This document shows positions 60,856 through 64,000 of a stretch of DNA of 64,000 nucleotides, piece after piece. The notes under the pieces were generated by a model. The model saw only the letters and a program-made list of their open reading frames with translations. It did not search any database and had not been told where the DNA came from. Numbering within the stretch: the first letter of the stretch is position 1; the number at the start of each line of letters is the position of its first letter. The DNA comes from Ornithinibacillus bavariensis (lineage in GTDB: Bacteria > Bacillota > Bacilli > Bacillales > Amphibacillaceae): positions 62,001-126,000 of the forward strand of contig NZ_JBNPWZ010000004.1 in assembly GCF_050433565.1 (NCBI RefSeq), in the 5' to 3' direction. A program made the position numbers and the translations under genes.

Positions 60856-61545
60856 TTGTATACGAATATGAAAGAATGGAAGCATGTTTTTAAGCTAGAT
60901 CCGGCTAAGGAAATTTCGGATGAAGATTTAGAATTAGTATGTGAATCTGGAACGGATGCCATTATTGTTGGTGGTACAGATAATGTAACACTTGATGGTG
61001 TCTTGGATTTACTTTCCAGTATTCGTCGTTATACAGTGCCTGTAGTATTAGAAATATCATCTATGGAGGCCATCACTCCAGGATTTGACTATTACTATAT
61101 TCCGATGGTGCTAAATAGTCATGAAAAAAAATGGATGATGGACATACAGCATGAAGCAATAAAGGAATATAAGGATATTATGAACTGGGATGAAATATAT
61201 GTAGAGGGTTACTGTATCTTGAATGAAGAAGCAAAGGCATTCCAACAGACTAATTGCAAGCTTCCTAGTGAAGAAGATATTGTAGCGTATGCTTACATGG
61301 TGGAGAATATTTTTCATCTACCAATTTTTTATATGGAGTATAGCGGGAAATATGGTAATCCTGAGTTAGTAAGGAAGGTTAAGTCTGAACTTAAGAACAC
61401 ACAGCTGTTTTATGGTGGTGGTATTGAGACTGCTATACAGGCAAAAGAAATGAAAGAATATGCAGATGTCATTGTTGTTGGCAATTGTATTTACACAAAT
61501 ATAAAAGAAGCATTGAAGACCGTACAAGCAGTAAAAGATAATTGA
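60856..61545 (+). CDS. pcrB: Heptaprenylglyceryl phosphate synthase
   Basis: 229 aa from TTG 60856 with GGGGGA upstream; this gives the M-Y start seen in B. subtilis PcrB (an ATG four codons later is possible). TIM-barrel family motifs: EWKHVFKLDPAKE, SGTDAIIVGGTDNVT, EGYCILNEEAK, YMEYSGKYG, FYGGGIETA, DVIVVGNCIY. Transfers a heptaprenyl chain to glycerol-1-phosphate. It is followed 21 bases later by pcrA. Confidence 0.95.
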   Translation: MYTNMKEWKHVFKLDPAKEISDEDLELVCESGTDAIIVGGTDNVTLDGVLDLLSSIRRYTVPVVLEISSMEAITPGFDYYYIPMVLNSHEKKWMMDIQHEAIKEYKDIMNWDEIYVEGYCILNEEAKAFQQTNCKLPSEEDIVAYAYMVENIFHLPIFYMEYSGKYGNPELVRKVKSELKNTQLFYGGGIETAIQAKEMKEYADVIVVGNCIYTNIKEALKTVQAVKDN

Positions 61546-61566
61546 TGTTTAGGAAGGTGTTTTGAC

Positions 61567-63843
61567 ATGAGTCGAACAATCGATGACTTAATTCAAGGAT
61601 TGAATAAGCAGCAACAGGAAGCTGTTAAACATACAGAAGGACCATTATTAATTATGGCCGGCGCTGGTAGTGGTAAGACTCGTGTGCTAACACACAGAAT
61701 CGCGTACTTAATGGAGGAAAAAGGGGTTTCGCCACGAAATATCCTGGCAATAACGTTTACGAATAAAGCCGCACGTGAAATGAAGGAGCGTGTCAGTAAA
61801 CTTGTTGGACCAGAGGGTGTGGATATGTGGGTTTCAACCTTCCACTCTATGTGTGTCCGTATATTAAGGAGAGACATTGATCGTATTGGTTATAGCCGGA
61901 GCTTTACTATTTTAGACAGTGGTGACCAACTATCTGTGGTAAAACAGGTGTTGAAGGAATTAAATATTGATACAAAACAATTCGACCCTCGTGCGATGCA
62001 AGGTCAAATTAGTAGTGCAAAGAATGAACTTGTCACTGCAGAGGAATACGCTAATAATGCCGCTAACTTTTATGATCGCCAGGTTGCTAGGGTATATGAA
62101 GGGTATGAGAAAATTCTTCGAAAAAACCAATCACTAGATTTTGATGATTTAATTATGCAAACAATCCATTTGTTCAAGCGTGTTCCAGAAGTGCTAGAGT
62201 ATTATCAACGCAGATTTCAATATATCCATGTCGATGAGTATCAGGATACCAACCATGCACAATATATTTTAGTAAAGCAATTAGCCAATCGTTTTCAAAA
62301 TTTATGTGTAGTTGGAGATTCGGATCAGTCCATTTATCGTTGGCGAGGAGCAGATATTTCGAATATCCTCTCATTTGAAAAGGATTATCCAACAGCAAAG
62401 ACAGTGTTTCTAGAACAAAATTATCGATCCACCAAATCAATCTTGGAAGCAGCTAATACGGTTATTGCTAATAATCCTGGACGCAAGCCTAAAAACCTAT
62501 GGACTGAGAATCCTGATGGCAAAAAGCTAATGTACTATCAAGGTGTGACTGAGCAGGATGAAGCCTTATACATTACAGATAAAATACAAGAGTTAGTTCG
62601 TAAAGAAGGCGTTTCTCCTAGTGATATTGCCATTCTTTATCGCACCAATGCACAGTCACGAGCGGTCGAGGATATTTTTATGAAATCAGGACTTTCCTAC
62701 CAAATGGTTGGGGGAATGCGATTCTACGATCGAAAAGAAATTAAAGATATGGTAGCATATTTACGATTAATCACGAATCCGGACGATGATTTAAGCTTTG
62801 AACGTGTCGTAAATGAGCCAAAGCGTGGGATAGGAAAAACATCTATTGAAAAATTGAGAAATTATGCCACTGAAAACGGATTGTCATTTTATCAAGCGGT
62901 TGAAGAAGTCGATTTTACAGGGGTATCTAAAAAGGCAGCAATTGCTCTAGCTGAATTTGGTAACCTCATTAAAACATTGAATCAGCAGCAGGAATTCCTA
63001 ACTGCAACAGATATGGTTGAACAAGTTCTAGAACGATCTGGCTATGAAGAAATGTTGAAAAATGAACGCTCCATTGAAGCACAAAGTCGCTTGGAAAACC
63101 TAGAGGAATTTATGACCGTTACAAAGAACTTTGAAGAAACAAGTGAAGATAAATCATTGATAACCTTTTTAACAGAACTAGCATTAATTGCTGATATTGA
63201 TCGGGTAGATGAGGAAGATCCAGATTCACAGGATAAAGTAACGTTAATGACACTGCATTCAGCAAAAGGTCTTGAATTTCCGATTGTTTTTCTAATCGGA
63301 ATGGAAGAGAACGTATTCCCACATAGTCGTGCAATGTTTGATGATGAGGAAATGGAAGAAGAGAGACGTTTAGCATATGTAGGGATTACTAGAGCTGAGA
63401 AGCAGCTTTACCTAACAAATGCGAAGATGCGAACACTATATGGCCGCACAAATATGAATCCAATCAGTCGATTTATTAATGAGATACCAGAAGAATTAAT
63501 TGAAGGAATAGAGCAGGCTCGCGAATCGATGTTTGGTACATCACCATCTTTTGAAAATCGCTTTGGTAGCCATTCTAGAAGTCCATTTGGTGGCGATTCT
63601 AAAATTAACAAACCTTCGGAACAACCACAACTAAGACGCCGAGCAGAACGACTTCAAACGACAACTGGTGCTGAAAATGAGACCTGGAAGCCTGGAGATA
63701 AAGCCGAGCATAAAAAATGGGGCATCGGTACAGTGGTTAAGGTTCAGGGTGAAGGAGATAAGATGGAGCTAGATGTAGCCTTTCCAGCACCAACTGGAAT
63801 TAAGCGTCTCCTAGCTAAATTTGCCCCAATTACGAAACAGTAG
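61567..63843 (+). CDS. pcrA: ATP-dependent DNA helicase PcrA (UvrD family)
   Basis: 758 aa, ATG with AGGAAGGTG upstream. SF1A motifs in order: Q-motif NKQQQEAV, Walker A MAGAGSGKTR, ITFTNKAAREMKERV, VSTFHSMCVRILRR, Walker B HVDEYQDTN, GDSDQSIYRWRGAD, QNYRST, TLMTLHSAKGLEFPIVF and VGITRAEKQLYLTNA. The C-terminal tail ends in a Tudor-like RNA-polymerase-binding region (KAEHKKWGIGTVVKVQGEGD). Essential 3'-5' helicase for rolling-circle replication and repair. Confidence 0.98.
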   Translation: MSRTIDDLIQGLNKQQQEAVKHTEGPLLIMAGAGSGKTRVLTHRIAYLMEEKGVSPRNILAITFTNKAAREMKERVSKLVGPEGVDMWVSTFHSMCVRILRRDIDRIGYSRSFTILDSGDQLSVVKQVLKELNIDTKQFDPRAMQGQISSAKNELVTAEEYANNAANFYDRQVARVYEGYEKILRKNQSLDFDDLIMQTIHLFKRVPEVLEYYQRRFQYIHVDEYQDTNHAQYILVKQLANRFQNLCVVGDSDQSIYRWRGADISNILSFEKDYPTAKTVFLEQNYRSTKSILEAANTVIANNPGRKPKNLWTENPDGKKLMYYQGVTEQDEALYITDKIQELVRKEGVSPSDIAILYRTNAQSRAVEDIFMKSGLSYQMVGGMRFYDRKEIKDMVAYLRLITNPDDDLSFERVVNEPKRGIGKTSIEKLRNYATENGLSFYQAVEEVDFTGVSKKAAIALAEFGNLIKTLNQQQEFLTATDMVEQVLERSGYEEMLKNERSIEAQSRLENLEEFMTVTKNFEETSEDKSLITFLTELALIADIDRVDEEDPDSQDKVTLMTLHSAKGLEFPIVFLIGMEENVFPHSRAMFDDEEMEEERRLAYVGITRAEKQLYLTNAKMRTLYGRTNMNPISRFINEIPEELIEGIEQARESMFGTSPSFENRFGSHSRSPFGGDSKINKPSEQPQLRRRAERLQTTTGAENETWKPGDKAEHKKWGIGTVVKVQGEGDKMELDVAFPAPTGIKRLLAKFAPITKQ

Positions 63844-63856
63844 GAGGTCTTGTCGC

Positions 63857-64000
63857 ATGGATAAAGCCCAAGCACAAGAAAAAATTGATTCCTTAAAGGA
63901 AATGTTAAATCAATATGCATATGAGTACTACGTTTTGGATAATCCGACAGTTCCAGATTCGGAATATGACCAGAAGCTACATGAACTTCTTAAGCTGGAA
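63857..64000 (+). CDS. ligA: NAD-dependent DNA ligase, N-terminal fragment (runs off the window)
   Basis: First 48 codons, ATG with TAGGAGGT upstream, 13 bases after pcrA. The Ia domain start is recognisable: YAYEYYVLDNPTVPDSEYDQK and LHELLKLE, the NAD-nicotinamide-binding region with Tyr and Asp residues in place. The adenylation domain lies beyond the window. The pcrB-pcrA-ligA order is conserved in Bacillaceae. Confidence 0.95.
   Translation, partial: MDKAQAQEKIDSLKEMLNQYAYEYYVLDNPTVPDSEYDQKLHELLKLE

Overview
This window looks like chromosomal DNA of an AT-rich, spore-forming Bacillaceae-type Firmicute. Shine-Dalgarno sites are strong (AGGAGG-like), TTG and GTG starts are common, and the backbone order matches the Bacillus subtilis purine region: yeaC-yeaD-yebA-guaA, pbuG, yebE, purEKBCSQLFMNHD, yerA-yerB-yerC, pcrB-pcrA-ligA. 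I cannot name the genus from sequence alone.

Layout. 1-4.8 kb: the 3' end of a TPR glycosyltransferase, a Cys/His-containing possible spore-surface protein, a long coiled-coil protein, small unknowns and a JAMM/M67 metallopeptidase. 5-8.9 kb: an orphan peptide-binding lipoprotein and an amidase. 8.9-9.2 kb: a 52-bp intergenic tandem repeat. 9.5-15.7 kb: MoxR ATPase, DUF58 protein and transglutaminase, then guaA behind a guanine-class riboswitch. 15.7-36.5 kb: about 20 kb of accessory DNA separating guaA from pbuG. It opens with a degraded integrative element at the guaA 3' end: a second copy of the guaA terminus at 17.74-17.82 kb, a broken integrase gene, and an ECF sigma/anti-sigma pair between the two copies. 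It continues with a VanZ-RDD membrane protein, a TetR-controlled SMR efflux pair, a BceAB-like transporter with a YxeA-like protein and two-component system, an S66 (LdcA/MccF) peptidase, a second two-component system with a BcrA-type ABC exporter, and a LysR gene divergent from two tandem CodA-like amidohydrolases and an ankyrin lipoprotein. 36.5-41.3 kb: pbuG, an MFS transporter, msrA, an Hsp20 and yebE. 41.3-54.3 kb: the complete 12-gene purine operon. 54.3-64 kb: yerA, yerB, yerC, a SatD-like/DUF3307 pair occupying the yerC-pcrB interval, then pcrB, pcrA and the start of ligA.

How the genes work together. The purine genes make IMP from PRPP and guaA makes GMP. pbuG imports hypoxanthine/guanine, and YerA is an adenine deaminase homologue. 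Three guanine-class aptamers (guaA, pbuG, purE) sense guanine or hypoxanthine. purE and pbuG also carry inverted pairs of PurR boxes with the same 18-bp spacing, so both respond to PRPP/PurR as well. The accessory block is dominated by antimicrobial-peptide and drug resistance modules, several with their own visible operator or activator sites.

The most unusual points are the guaA-anchored island remnant, the SatD-like protein that carries class III nucleotide-cyclase-like motifs plus a C-terminal HTH next to a membrane DUF3307 partner, the helically phased TAAGGTTT activator sites of the BceAB-like operon, and the 52-bp tandem array.
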